From Sphingomonas sp. Leaf21 (GTDB lineage Bacteria > Pseudomonadota > Alphaproteobacteria > Sphingomonadales > Sphingomonadaceae), in assembly GCF_916858675.1 (NCBI RefSeq), contig NZ_CAKASM010000001.1, positions 496,001-560,000 on the forward strand: a stretch of DNA of 64,000 nt. Direction: 5' to 3'. The position numbers and the translations under genes are program-made. Shown in pieces: positions 38,486-45,599 of the stretch. How positions within the stretch are numbered: position 1 is the stretch's first letter; the number at the start of each line of letters is the position of its first letter. A model generated the notes under the pieces. That model searched no databases. It was not told where the DNA came from and was given only the letters and a program-made list of their open reading frames with translations.

Positions 38486-39536
38486 GGCCGCGAGGCACAT
38501 ATTCCGCCGTCTGGCGTCGCTGTCGCTCGGGGCGGTCGCGCTCGGTGCCGCCGCCCCGCTGCCGCGCCAGGGCGGGACGATGACGGTGCAGGGCCGCTAC
38601 CTCTATACGGCGGCGGGGGAGCGGGTGATCCTGCGCGGGGTCAACGAGATGTTCGCGCCTTCGCGCGATCCGACGGGCGCGTGGACGATGGCGGAGATCG
38701 CGCGGACCGGCGCCAATGCCGTTCGCATCTTCACCATGCCCGACTATTCCGCCGACAAGCTCGATGCGATCCTGGGCCATGCGGTCGCGAACGGACTGAT
38801 CCCGATCGCCGAATGCCATGCCGCCACCGGCAAATGGGACCGGCTGGGCCGGTGCGTCGACTATTGGACGCGGCCCGACATCGTCGCCGTCCTGCGCAAG
38901 CATCGACGCTGGGCGCTGGTCAACATCGCCAACGAGGCAGGGGAGATCGTCGCTCGCGACCAGTTCGTCGCCGGGTATCGCGACGCCATCGCGCGCATCC
39001 GTGCCGCGGGAGTGGACGCGCCGTTGATCGTCGATGGCAGCGACTGGGGAAAGGAATACGCCATGCTGCTCGACAGTTGGCCGATCCTCCAGCGTGCCGA
39101 TCCACGCCATGCGATCATCGTCTCGGCGCACAGCTATTGGGCGGGCACCGAGGACGAGCGCAAGGCCCCCTATCGCGCGATCATCGCGCGCGTGACGCGC
39201 GACAACATCCCCTTCCTGCTCGGCGAGGGACCGACCGGCACAGGCTGGGACTGCAAGCCCTCCCCCTATCGCTGGGCGATGACCCGGTTGAACAAGGCGA
39301 ATATCGGGTGGCTCGCCTGGTCCTGGGGCATGGTGCCCAATGGCGATTGCCGCGCCGCCAACAGCTACGACATCACCGCCGACGGTCGCTTCGGTCATTG
39401 GAAGTCGCCCTATGGCAAGGCATTGATGGTCAGCGATCCCGCCAGCATCCAGCATACGTCGCGGCGGCCCTGTTCGATCCCCAAGGCCGGGCCAGCCTGC
39501 ATCCGCCCATCGCTCCGGCGCTCCCGCCCGGCGTGA
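38469..39536 (+). CDS. GH5-type (cellulase-like) glycoside hydrolase
   Basis: A 355-residue protein from ATG 38469, overlapping the carboxylesterase by 17 bases. A Tat-like leader (FRRLASLSLGAVALGAAAP) precedes a compact GH5 barrel: RGVNEMFAPS, acid/base E156 in VNIANEAG, SAHSYWA, and nucleophile E253 in PFLLGEGPTG. Length and NEAG/GEG context resemble small cellulase-type or mannanase GH5 enzymes. The C-terminal 30 residues are Arg/Pro-rich and unlike a GH5 end, so the true terminus may be disturbed. Substrate is likely a beta-1,4-glucan or mannan. Confidence 0.8.
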   Translation: MPVIPEAARHIFRRLASLSLGAVALGAAAPLPRQGGTMTVQGRYLYTAAGERVILRGVNEMFAPSRDPTGAWTMAEIARTGANAVRIFTMPDYSADKLDAILGHAVANGLIPIAECHAATGKWDRLGRCVDYWTRPDIVAVLRKHRRWALVNIANEAGEIVARDQFVAGYRDAIARIRAAGVDAPLIVDGSDWGKEYAMLLDSWPILQRADPRHAIIVSAHSYWAGTEDERKAPYRAIIARVTRDNIPFLLGEGPTGTGWDCKPSPYRWAMTRLNKANIGWLAWSWGMVPNGDCRAANSYDITADGRFGHWKSPYGKALMVSDPASIQHTSRRPCSIPKAGPACIRPSLRRSRPA

Positions 39537-39674
39537 CGAGGATGCGACGAAGCGTTGGCGCTCTATGCCGTCGCTATGCCGTTTCGCCCGATCGATCTCG
39601 AAACACTATGCCCGCCTGCGTAGCTGAAGGGAGCGGGCGCACCATGCCCGTACAACGAAGGCACAGGCACGACC

Positions 39675-39938
39675 ATGGCGTTCGAACCCCAACCGGAGCC
39701 CGACGAAGCCGGGCTCATCATCTATGTCGGCCAGGATCGGGCCGGTCACTGGCTCGTCCAGGATAGCGACGGCACGCTGGAGGGACGCTTCGTCTCGCGC
39801 GGCGCGGCGCTTCATTATGCGACGGGCGAGTGTCAGATCCACCACGCCCATCTCAGGATCGCATCGGTGCCGTTGGTGCCGCTGATCCCCTTTGCCCCCG
39901 TCGGCAGCGACGAGCGCGCATTGCCGCGTGCGGCATGA
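39675..39938 (+). CDS. Small hypothetical protein
   Basis: An 87-residue soluble protein of unrecognised family. It has an acidic start followed by short beta-strand-like segments (GLIIYVGQDRAGHWLVQDSDG, GRFVSRGAALHYATGE), reminiscent of DUF2188-type small proteins. Its stop overlaps ATG 39935 of the next frame, and it leads a four-gene run ending in lysA. A weak GAAGG lies upstream of ATG 39675. Confidence 0.65.
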   Translation: MAFEPQPEPDEAGLIIYVGQDRAGHWLVQDSDGTLEGRFVSRGAALHYATGECQIHHAHLRIASVPLVPLIPFAPVGSDERALPRAA

Positions 39939-39949
39939 GGGCTCCGGTG

Positions 39950-40435
39950 ATGACAGCCTTGCGCCGAATGCCCGCCCTCCCCTCGCCCGCCTTGCCCCGC
40001 GACATCGTCGCGGCGCGGTCGGTACAGGCCGATCCACGCTGGCCCGCGATCGTCGACGCGCTCGCCGCCTTGCGTGAGAAGCACCGCCATGCCGTCCGCA
40101 TCGTCGACGCCGATTGCGGATGTGGCACCTTCCTCATCGCGGTGGCTCGTCACGCACACGGCATGGGCTTCACCGCGATCGAGGGGCGCGGCATAGACGG
40201 CTCGCCCGCCCTGATCGGGCGCGCCAGGGCGGCGGCGATGCGGCTTCGGGACCGCGCGATCGGACTTCGCTTCGACCTGGCCGACATGCACACCGCGCTG
40301 GCCGACGAAGCGGAATTTCCGGCCGATATCATAGTGTGGCACGGCGCGAACGCCGATGACGCGGTGATGGCCGCACTGACGGCGGCGGCCGATCGCGTCA
40401 TCGCCGACCGCATCTCGCGGGAGCGCGCCGCATGA
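39950..40435 (+). CDS. SAM-dependent methyltransferase-like protein
   Basis: A 161-residue protein with a single Rossmann-type core. VRIVDADCGCGTFLIAVARHA is a motif I, FTAIEGRGIDGSPALIGRAR the region following it, and IIVWHGANADDAVMAAL a degraded motif IV area. GAGGG precedes ATG 39950; ATG 39935 overlaps the previous stop and is the alternative. It is short for a methyltransferase, so substrate-binding parts may be reduced. Substrate unknown. Confidence 0.65.
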   Translation: MTALRRMPALPSPALPRDIVAARSVQADPRWPAIVDALAALREKHRHAVRIVDADCGCGTFLIAVARHAHGMGFTAIEGRGIDGSPALIGRARAAAMRLRDRAIGLRFDLADMHTALADEAEFPADIIVWHGANADDAVMAALTAAADRVIADRISRERAA

Positions 40436-40695
40436 CCCGCCGCGATCTGCAATGGAAGGCGGGCGGCTTCGCGCTCCTGTCGCTGTCCTGTGGCATGTAC
40501 ATCGCGGTCGGTCACTCGCCGCTGATGATCCTGTTCTTCCCGCTGGCGCTTCTCGGCCTGCCGCTGATGATCCATGGCAAGCGGGTGGGACAGCTTCTGC
40601 GCGCCGAACGACGCGGACACAGTCGTACCGCCGTCGTCGTCCATGACGCGCACCTGCGCGGCCGCCAGCAGAACAGCGACGGCTTCGGCCGCTGA
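40432..40695 (+). CDS. Small membrane protein
   Basis: An 87-residue protein overlapping the upstream stop as ATGA. It has two closely spaced hydrophobic helices (about residues 11-27 and 30-47: FALLSLSCGMYIAVG, LMILFFPLALLGLPLMI) and a basic hydrophilic tail. No family recognised. It ends 16 bases before lysA, so it is probably co-transcribed. Confidence 0.65.
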   Translation: MTRRDLQWKAGGFALLSLSCGMYIAVGHSPLMILFFPLALLGLPLMIHGKRVGQLLRAERRGHSRTAVVVHDAHLRGRQQNSDGFGR

Positions 40696-40711
40696 TCGAG
40701 GAACCCTCGCA

Positions 40712-41944
40712 ATGACCTTTTTCGCCTATCGCGACGGCGTGCTTCACGCCGAGGACGTTCCCCTGCCCGCCATAGCGGCGGAGGTCGGGACACCCGTCCA
40801 TGTCTATTCGGCCGCCGCACTCCGTCATGCCGCCCAGGCGTTCCGGACCGCGCTCGCCCCTGTCGGATCCAAGCGGCTGGCCTTTGCGGTCAAGGCCAAT
40901 CCGAACAGCGCGGTGCTGCGCCTCCTGGCCGATTGCGGGTACGGCGCGGATATCGTGTCGGGCGGCGAGCTACGCCGTGCGCTCGACGCGGGGATGGCGC
41001 CCGCGGATATCGTCTTTTCGGGCGTCGGCAAGACCGACCGCGAGATGATCGCGGCGCTGGACGCCGGGATCGGCCAGTTCAACCTCGAACTCGAGGAGGA
41101 AGGCCGGGTCCTCGCCGCCCTGGCAAGCGACCGGGGGCTACGCGCTCCCGCCGTGCTGCGGGTCAATCCCGACGTCGACGCGGGCACCCATGCCAAGATC
41201 TCGACGGGGAAGCGCGAGAGCAAGTTCGGCGTCGCCATCACCGACGCCGCCGCGATGTATGACCGGCTGGCCGGGCTGAAGGGGCTCGATCTCCAGGGTG
41301 TGGCGCTGCACATCGGCAGCCAGCTTCGCGACCTGGCGCCACTCGAGGAGGCGTATCGGCGGATCGGGACGCTCGTCGCCGAACTGCGCGCGCGCGGCCA
41401 CGGTATCGGCCGGGTCGATCTGGGCGGTGGACTGGGCATTCCCTATGCCCCGGACGAAGCGATGCCGCCGCTCGACGCTTACGGCGCGATGGTGGCGCGG
41501 GTCACGGCGGGCTGGAACGTCACGCTGACCTTCGAGCCCGGCCGCGTGATCGCCGGGCTGGCGGGCGTATTGCTGACCCAGGTGATCTGGGTGAAGCCGG
41601 GGGCGACCTGTCCCTTCGTCATCGTCGATGCGGCGATGAACGACCTGGCGCGCCCCGCGCTTTACAATGCGCTGCACCGTTTCGCGGCGGTCGCTCCGCG
41701 CGGCGGAACGATGATCGCGAACATTGCCGGTCCTGTCTGTGAGACTGGCGACCTGTTCGGCCTCGCCCAGTCGATCGATCGGGTCGGTCGCGGCGACCTT
41801 GCGGTCTTCCACACGACCGGCGCCTACGGCGCGGCGATGGCCTCCAGCTATAATTGCCGACCGATCAGCCCGCAGGTGCTGGTCGACGGCGACCGCTTTC
41901 ATATCGTTGCGGACCGACTGCTTCCCGCAGAGCGGGCGGCATAG
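40712..41944 (+). CDS. lysA: Diaminopimelate decarboxylase
   Basis: A 410-residue PLP enzyme converting meso-diaminopimelate to L-lysine. The PLP lysine is K61 in FAVKANPN. Other fold-III decarboxylase landmarks are HIGSQ, the GGGLGIPY phosphate loop, EPGR, and CETGD with the catalytic Cys. The YNCRP near the end matches LysA. ATG 40712 has GAGGAA upstream. Length is typical (about 410-420). A hairpin terminator follows at 41956-41983. The call is strong; ornithine-type specificity is not suggested. Confidence 0.95.
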   Translation: MTFFAYRDGVLHAEDVPLPAIAAEVGTPVHVYSAAALRHAAQAFRTALAPVGSKRLAFAVKANPNSAVLRLLADCGYGADIVSGGELRRALDAGMAPADIVFSGVGKTDREMIAALDAGIGQFNLELEEEGRVLAALASDRGLRAPAVLRVNPDVDAGTHAKISTGKRESKFGVAITDAAAMYDRLAGLKGLDLQGVALHIGSQLRDLAPLEEAYRRIGTLVAELRARGHGIGRVDLGGGLGIPYAPDEAMPPLDAYGAMVARVTAGWNVTLTFEPGRVIAGLAGVLLTQVIWVKPGATCPFVIVDAAMNDLARPALYNALHRFAAVAPRGGTMIANIAGPVCETGDLFGLAQSIDRVGRGDLAVFHTTGAYGAAMASSYNCRPISPQVLVDGDRFHIVADRLLPAERAA

Positions 41945-41955
41945 CCGAAAAAGCG

Positions 41956-41983
41956 AAAGGCCGCCCCCGTCGGGACGGCCTTT
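41956..41983. terminator. Hairpin terminator between lysA and the minus-strand small gene
   Basis: Arms 41956-41967 and 41972-41983 pair over 12 bases with one mismatch around a 4-base loop. The stem is bounded by AAA and TTT and so can act in both directions. It lies 12 bases past the lysA stop and also ends the short minus-strand reading frame at 42011. Confidence 0.75.
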
Positions 41984-42010
41984 CCATTGTCGGCCGGAGC
42001 CGGCAATCCA

Positions 42011-42085
42011 TCAGGCGCAGGCATGACCCGCAGAAGCGATCATGTCCGACCGTGTTGCCGTATCCGGCGTGTGACAATGAGACAT
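42011..42085 (-). CDS. Candidate 24-residue His/Cys small protein with optimal ribosome binding site
   Basis: The minus strand shows AAAGGAGGTG (42100-42091), nearly fully complementary to the 16S tail, seven bases before ATG 42085, and a frame that closes after 24 codons with TGA. The peptide begins MSHCHTPDT and ends AGHACA, so it has three His and two Cys in two clusters (SHCH and GHAC), which resembles a metal-binding peptide. A bidirectional hairpin terminator follows 28 bases downstream. It is not a known family to me. Codon statistics cannot be assessed at this size. Confidence 0.5.
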   Translation of the reverse strand: MSHCHTPDTATRSDMIASAGHACA

Positions 42086-42200
42086 TCGATCACCTCCTTT
42101 CGGTTGTTGACGTTGGTCACAAGATGGGGACGGTCGCCGTGCGATCAAGACACAACGTCCGTACAAGCATTTGAATTCACGGCTTTGGCCTAGTCATCCG

Positions 42201-42587
42201 TCACAATCCTCCCTGAAAGCGGAAGGTGAAGCGATAGCGGCGCGGTTGGTCAGCGGAGGCCGGAACGGCATCGACCAGGGTCAGGCTGCCATCCGCGACC
42301 GGAACGGGCATCCCGAGCGTCAGGTCCATTTCCCGCGACCAGCCGCCCCCGAATACGGTGACCCGCACGATCAAGCGCCCGGCCTGGACGCATTGGACGT
42401 CACGGGGACAGCGGCTATCCTCTATGACACGGTCCGGCCTGACGCGGGGGCCGCTCACGGCGGCGATCTGCCCCAGCGAGACCGGCCCCTCGATCGGAGG
42501 GGGCGACGTACAGCCACCAGTCATGAGGGCGGACACGAGCGCGCTCCCGCTCAAGCTGACCGCCATCCCCTGTCTTCGGAACGTCAT
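42201..42587 (-). CDS. Small putative lipoprotein
   Basis: A 128-residue exported protein. The N-terminus is basic and hydrophobic with a lipobox-like ALMTGGC, so Cys would be lipidated. The mature region begins TSPPPIEG and has a beta-rich core with a Cys pair (SRCPRDVQCVQAG). Family not recognised. Its start overlaps the TupA-like gene stop by 4 bases, making it the last gene of a three-gene minus-strand operon. Confidence 0.7.
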   Translation of the reverse strand: MTFRRQGMAVSLSGSALVSALMTGGCTSPPPIEGPVSLGQIAAVSGPRVRPDRVIEDSRCPRDVQCVQAGRLIVRVTVFGGGWSREMDLTLGMPVPVADGSLTLVDAVPASADQPRRYRFTFRFQGGL

Positions 42588-43495
42588 GGCATGGGCCCCC
42601 GCTCGATCTGGCCCCGAGCGAGCCAGAGCCTGCCCAACCAGCGATCGAGATCGGACGGGTCGAACGGGTCCAGGCCCGAGCCGGGATAGAAGGTCATCTC
42701 GCCGAAACGGGGCGTGCCATCGATGTCGTAAAGGTCTATGCGGATGAAATCGAACCCGGCCGCCAGCGTCTCCGCGCCCGCGATCATCTCCGCCAGCGCC
42801 GCGGGCTGCGGCGGATCACGGTCGAACCGCGTCGCCGACAATCGACGCCAGCTGCGATCGTAGAGCGCCCAGCGGTGCGCGGTTTCGCGTTCCAGATGGA
42901 CCTGGATCGCCGCCACCCGGCCATGGAAGACATAAAGCTTATAGTCGATCGGCAACTGGCCATCGCCGATAAAGGGTTCGATCAGCAAGCCGCGCGGGAC
43001 GGACCTATAGCCCCATTCGTCGAGCCAGCGACCATAGGGGCGACGGACCCAGCGTGCCGATGCGCGTCGTATCGCCTGCCAATCCTCCCCATCGTCGCGC
43101 ACGATGCGGATCTGGCGACAGCCGTGACGCGATTTAAGGACGAACGGCGCCGCGCATGGCGGACGATCGGGCAAGGTCATCCCCGACCAGAGGGTCGGCG
43201 TCACCCATTGCGCTCCGAGCCTGTCGGCGACCATCTGCTTTACGGCGAGCTTGTCGATCAGGCCGGGCATTCGCCGATCACGATCGACCAGCTTGCGAAG
43301 CTGGACCAGTTCGGTGAAGCGCTGGGGACGGCGCAACGACAATATCCGGGCGTGCCGCCATAGATAACTCAGGTGGACACGGATGAACGTCGCGAGCGAC
43401 GCGGGTTCGAGCCACGGGTCCAGCGGTCGCTGCTCCGTCTGTCCCGGCTCGGTGCCGACGATGACGGGTTCGCCGGATGCGATAGCCGCCGTCAT
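42584..43495 (-). CDS. TupA-like ATP-grasp protein (surface polymer biosynthesis)
   Basis: A 303-residue cytoplasmic enzyme resembling the teichuronopeptide ATP-grasp family. Landmarks are LIDKLAVKQMVADRLGAQWVTP, FVLKSRHGCRQIRIV (ATP-binding Lys), LIEPFIGDGQLPIDYKLYVFHG, and FIRIDLYDIDGTPRFGEMTFYPGSG (metal-binding acidic loop). TupA-type proteins are thought to ligate amino acids into or onto surface polymers. I chose ATG 43495 because it overlaps the upstream stop (ATGA); the longer frame is spurious. It sits between two lipoprotein genes, suggesting envelope-associated work. Confidence 0.78.
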   Translation of the reverse strand: MTAAIASGEPVIVGTEPGQTEQRPLDPWLEPASLATFIRVHLSYLWRHARILSLRRPQRFTELVQLRKLVDRDRRMPGLIDKLAVKQMVADRLGAQWVTPTLWSGMTLPDRPPCAAPFVLKSRHGCRQIRIVRDDGEDWQAIRRASARWVRRPYGRWLDEWGYRSVPRGLLIEPFIGDGQLPIDYKLYVFHGRVAAIQVHLERETAHRWALYDRSWRRLSATRFDRDPPQPAALAEMIAGAETLAAGFDFIRIDLYDIDGTPRFGEMTFYPGSGLDPFDPSDLDRWLGRLWLARGQIERGPMP

Positions 43496-44001
43496 TCGGG
43501 AACCCGTGTTATGGTCTCGTCCAGGCTCGCGACGGCGATGCCGAATTTGCTGACGACCATCCGGTTCCGCGCGACCTGTCCCCCCGGTCGGAGATAGATC
43601 CACTGCTGCACCTTGAGGCCGCCGGTCATCGCGAAGGCGAGATGCAACCGGTTGCCGACAGCGTCGCCCATTACCGGGCCGACGGCGTCGCTGAGCGTGC
43701 CCGCATAGCGGTCCGGCCCGATGCGGCGCAGGTGCCATGTCCGATGCTTCGATCGACCATCGGCGTGCCGAACATCCTGCTCCAGAACGATGTCGCCGCT
43801 GGCGGACACGGTGCCATGGCCCACGACCGTGATTTGCGCGCGCCGCTTCGTCAGGATCTTGAGCGAAGCGCTCCCACGCGTAGTCCCGGAAAAGAAGGCG
43901 ATCGGGTCGAATATCGGTGACGCGGCGCCCAGCTCGGTCAGGTGCCCCGCCGGAACGCATCCGCCGAGCGACAACAGCGTCAGGGCGATCCCCGGCGTCA
44001 T
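43492..44001 (-). CDS. DUF3833 family lipoprotein
   Basis: A 169-residue protein from ATG 44001, chosen because it gives a signal ending in the lipobox LLSLGGC. The mature part has the DUF3833 pattern: FDPIAFFSGTTRGSA, DVRHADGRSKHRTWHLRRIG, DRYAGTLSDAVGP and a basic end. The family has no known function. It heads the operon with the TupA-like and small lipoprotein genes; a longer TTG start at 44079 lacks a ribosome site. Confidence 0.75.
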   Translation of the reverse strand: MTPGIALTLLSLGGCVPAGHLTELGAASPIFDPIAFFSGTTRGSASLKILTKRRAQITVVGHGTVSASGDIVLEQDVRHADGRSKHRTWHLRRIGPDRYAGTLSDAVGPVMGDAVGNRLHLAFAMTGGLKVQQWIYLRPGGQVARNRMVVSKFGIAVASLDETITRVPE

Positions 44002-44149
44002 CCCGAACCGGCGCGTGCCTCCGGAATGATCCCTTCGACGGATCGGGACACGCGGCAATACCGATAAGGTGAAGCGCAAGGGACATCCTCTTGCCTGGGG
44101 AGATGCGACGGATGGCCTGATACATACGTTTTACGACGGACGAAGTTCT

Positions 44150-44236
44150 ATGGATTTGTCTTTGGTGCCGCTGATGCTCAGCCGGGAATGGCCATACCAG
44201 GCCGAGAAGCGCGATCCGGCGAGTCCGGACCGCTAA
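44150..44236 (+). CDS. Possible 28-residue leader peptide upstream of metallophosphoesterase
   Basis: ATG 44150 opens a 28-codon frame ending TAA 44236, four bases before the GTG start at 44241. The only upstream purine cluster, GGACGAAG, is weak. It could couple translation of the next gene, but chance occurrence in this G/C-rich gap is equally plausible. Confidence 0.2.
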   Translation: MDLSLVPLMLSREWPYQAEKRDPASPDR

Positions 44237-44240
44237 TGCC

Positions 44241-45461
44241 GTGTCGACCTTGGACCGGGCCCTTGCCCCCAGCGTCCGACGGACACGCAACGCTCGCGCC
44301 TCGTTTACAAGGGGCATCGCATACAAGTCGGGAGTGCGCCCCATCTTCAATATCGTCTTTGCCGTTCCGGCGCTCGTCGTCCTTACGCGCTGGCTATGGC
44401 CCTTGCCGCTGCCGCTCCTGGCCAAGATCCCGATCGCCGTCCTGATGCTGGCCGCATCGCAGTTCCACCTTTGGAGCCGATTGTCGTCCGGGTCGGTCTT
44501 CGCACCCGAATTTCCGCGTCCGGTCGTGATCCTCTTCAACTGGGCGTTCGGCATGCTGCTCCTGCTCGCCCTGTTACAACTGGCCTTGGACCTCGGCACG
44601 CTGGTGGCGATGCTCGCACATGGCGAGGCGATCCGGGACGCTGACGCGTTTCGTTACGCTGTCGCCGTGCTGGCGGCCATGCTTGCCGGGATCGGCGTCG
44701 CCAACGCTCTCCGCGTTCCGCCGGTCAAGGACGTGACCGTGGCGATCCGCGACCTGCCGTCGTCCTTCGACGGCTACAGGGTCGTCCAACTGACCGACCT
44801 GCATGTCAGCCGCCTCTTCACCTCCGAGTGGGCGCAGGCCGTCGTCGACCGCACCAACGCGTCCGGCGCCGACCTGATCGTCGTGACCGGCGACTTCATC
44901 GATGGTTCGGTCGAGATGCGTCGCCATGACGTGGCGCCATTACAGCGGTTGCGCGCGCCGGACGGCGTCTATGCCATACCGGGCAATCACGAATATTTCT
45001 TCGATTACGGCGCCTGGATGCGCCACCTGTCGGACCTCGGTTTCCGCATGTTGCCAAACGCACATGCCGTGGTCGAGCGGGGCGGCGACCGGCTGATCGT
45101 CGCCGGCGTCACTGACCTGTCGGCGCCCGGCGTCGGCGAGGCCGGTCCCGACCTCGCCCTCGCGCTTCGCGGCGTGCCCGCCGACGCACCGATCATCCTC
45201 CTCGACCATCAGCCTCGCCACGCCCACGACGCCGCCGCACGCGGGGTCGCGCTTCAACTGTCCGGACACACGCATGGCGGCATGATCCGCGGGCTCGATC
45301 GGCTGGTCGCGCGGGGCAATGCCGGGTTTGTGTCGGGACGGTACGTCGTCGGTGGCATGACGCTCTATGTCAGCAATGGCACCGGGCTATGGCCGGGCTT
45401 CGCTCTCCGGCTGGGCGTCCCCTCCGAGATCACCCGGTTCACCTTGCGTCCGGTCGCATAG
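44241..45461 (+). CDS. Membrane-anchored metallophosphoesterase (YkuE/calcineurin-like)
   Basis: A 406-residue protein with about four hydrophobic segments in the first 160 residues, then a calcineurin-like phosphoesterase domain. Metal motifs in order: QLTDLHVS, VVTGDFIDG, IPGNHEYF, and SGHTHGGMI. The GTG 44241 start is followed by a basic stretch; GTG 44334 (VRPIFNIVF) is an alternative that removes it. Related proteins hydrolyse lipid-linked pyrophosphates such as UDP-diacylglucosamine at the membrane. Substrate not deducible. It is monocistronic-looking and divergent from the lipoprotein operon. Confidence 0.85.
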   Translation: MSTLDRALAPSVRRTRNARASFTRGIAYKSGVRPIFNIVFAVPALVVLTRWLWPLPLPLLAKIPIAVLMLAASQFHLWSRLSSGSVFAPEFPRPVVILFNWAFGMLLLLALLQLALDLGTLVAMLAHGEAIRDADAFRYAVAVLAAMLAGIGVANALRVPPVKDVTVAIRDLPSSFDGYRVVQLTDLHVSRLFTSEWAQAVVDRTNASGADLIVVTGDFIDGSVEMRRHDVAPLQRLRAPDGVYAIPGNHEYFFDYGAWMRHLSDLGFRMLPNAHAVVERGGDRLIVAGVTDLSAPGVGEAGPDLALALRGVPADAPIILLDHQPRHAHDAAARGVALQLSGHTHGGMIRGLDRLVARGNAGFVSGRYVVGGMTLYVSNGTGLWPGFALRLGVPSEITRFTLRPVA

Positions 45462-45536
45462 GGTCCCGGGCGACAGGTTTCCCACCCTGATTCGATCGCA
45501 CGCCTCGGGATCGCCAGAATACCAACCAACGGCATT

Positions 45537-45563
45537 TGCTATTGACACTTTGTCGCAATAGCA
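45537..45563. promoter_or_regulatory. Fur-box-like palindrome over a -35 box
   Basis: Perfect 8-bp arms TGCTATTG (45537-45544) and CAATAGCA (45556-45563) flank an 11-base spacer. A consensus -35 TTGACA lies at 45542-45547, inside the palindrome. The site is 37 bases upstream of the siderophore-type receptor start. Iron-responsive repression by Fur fits the position and the palindrome type; this is inference. Confidence 0.6.
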
Positions 45564-45599
45564 TTCTAGGGGCGAGGCGAACCAAGTGGGGGATTTTAC

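Noticed and set aside
41865..42077. Seventy-residue TTG frame overlapping the 24-residue peptide
   Set aside because: No ribosome site at the TTG, and it runs through the lysA terminator and into lysA; the short ATG frame has the ribosome site.
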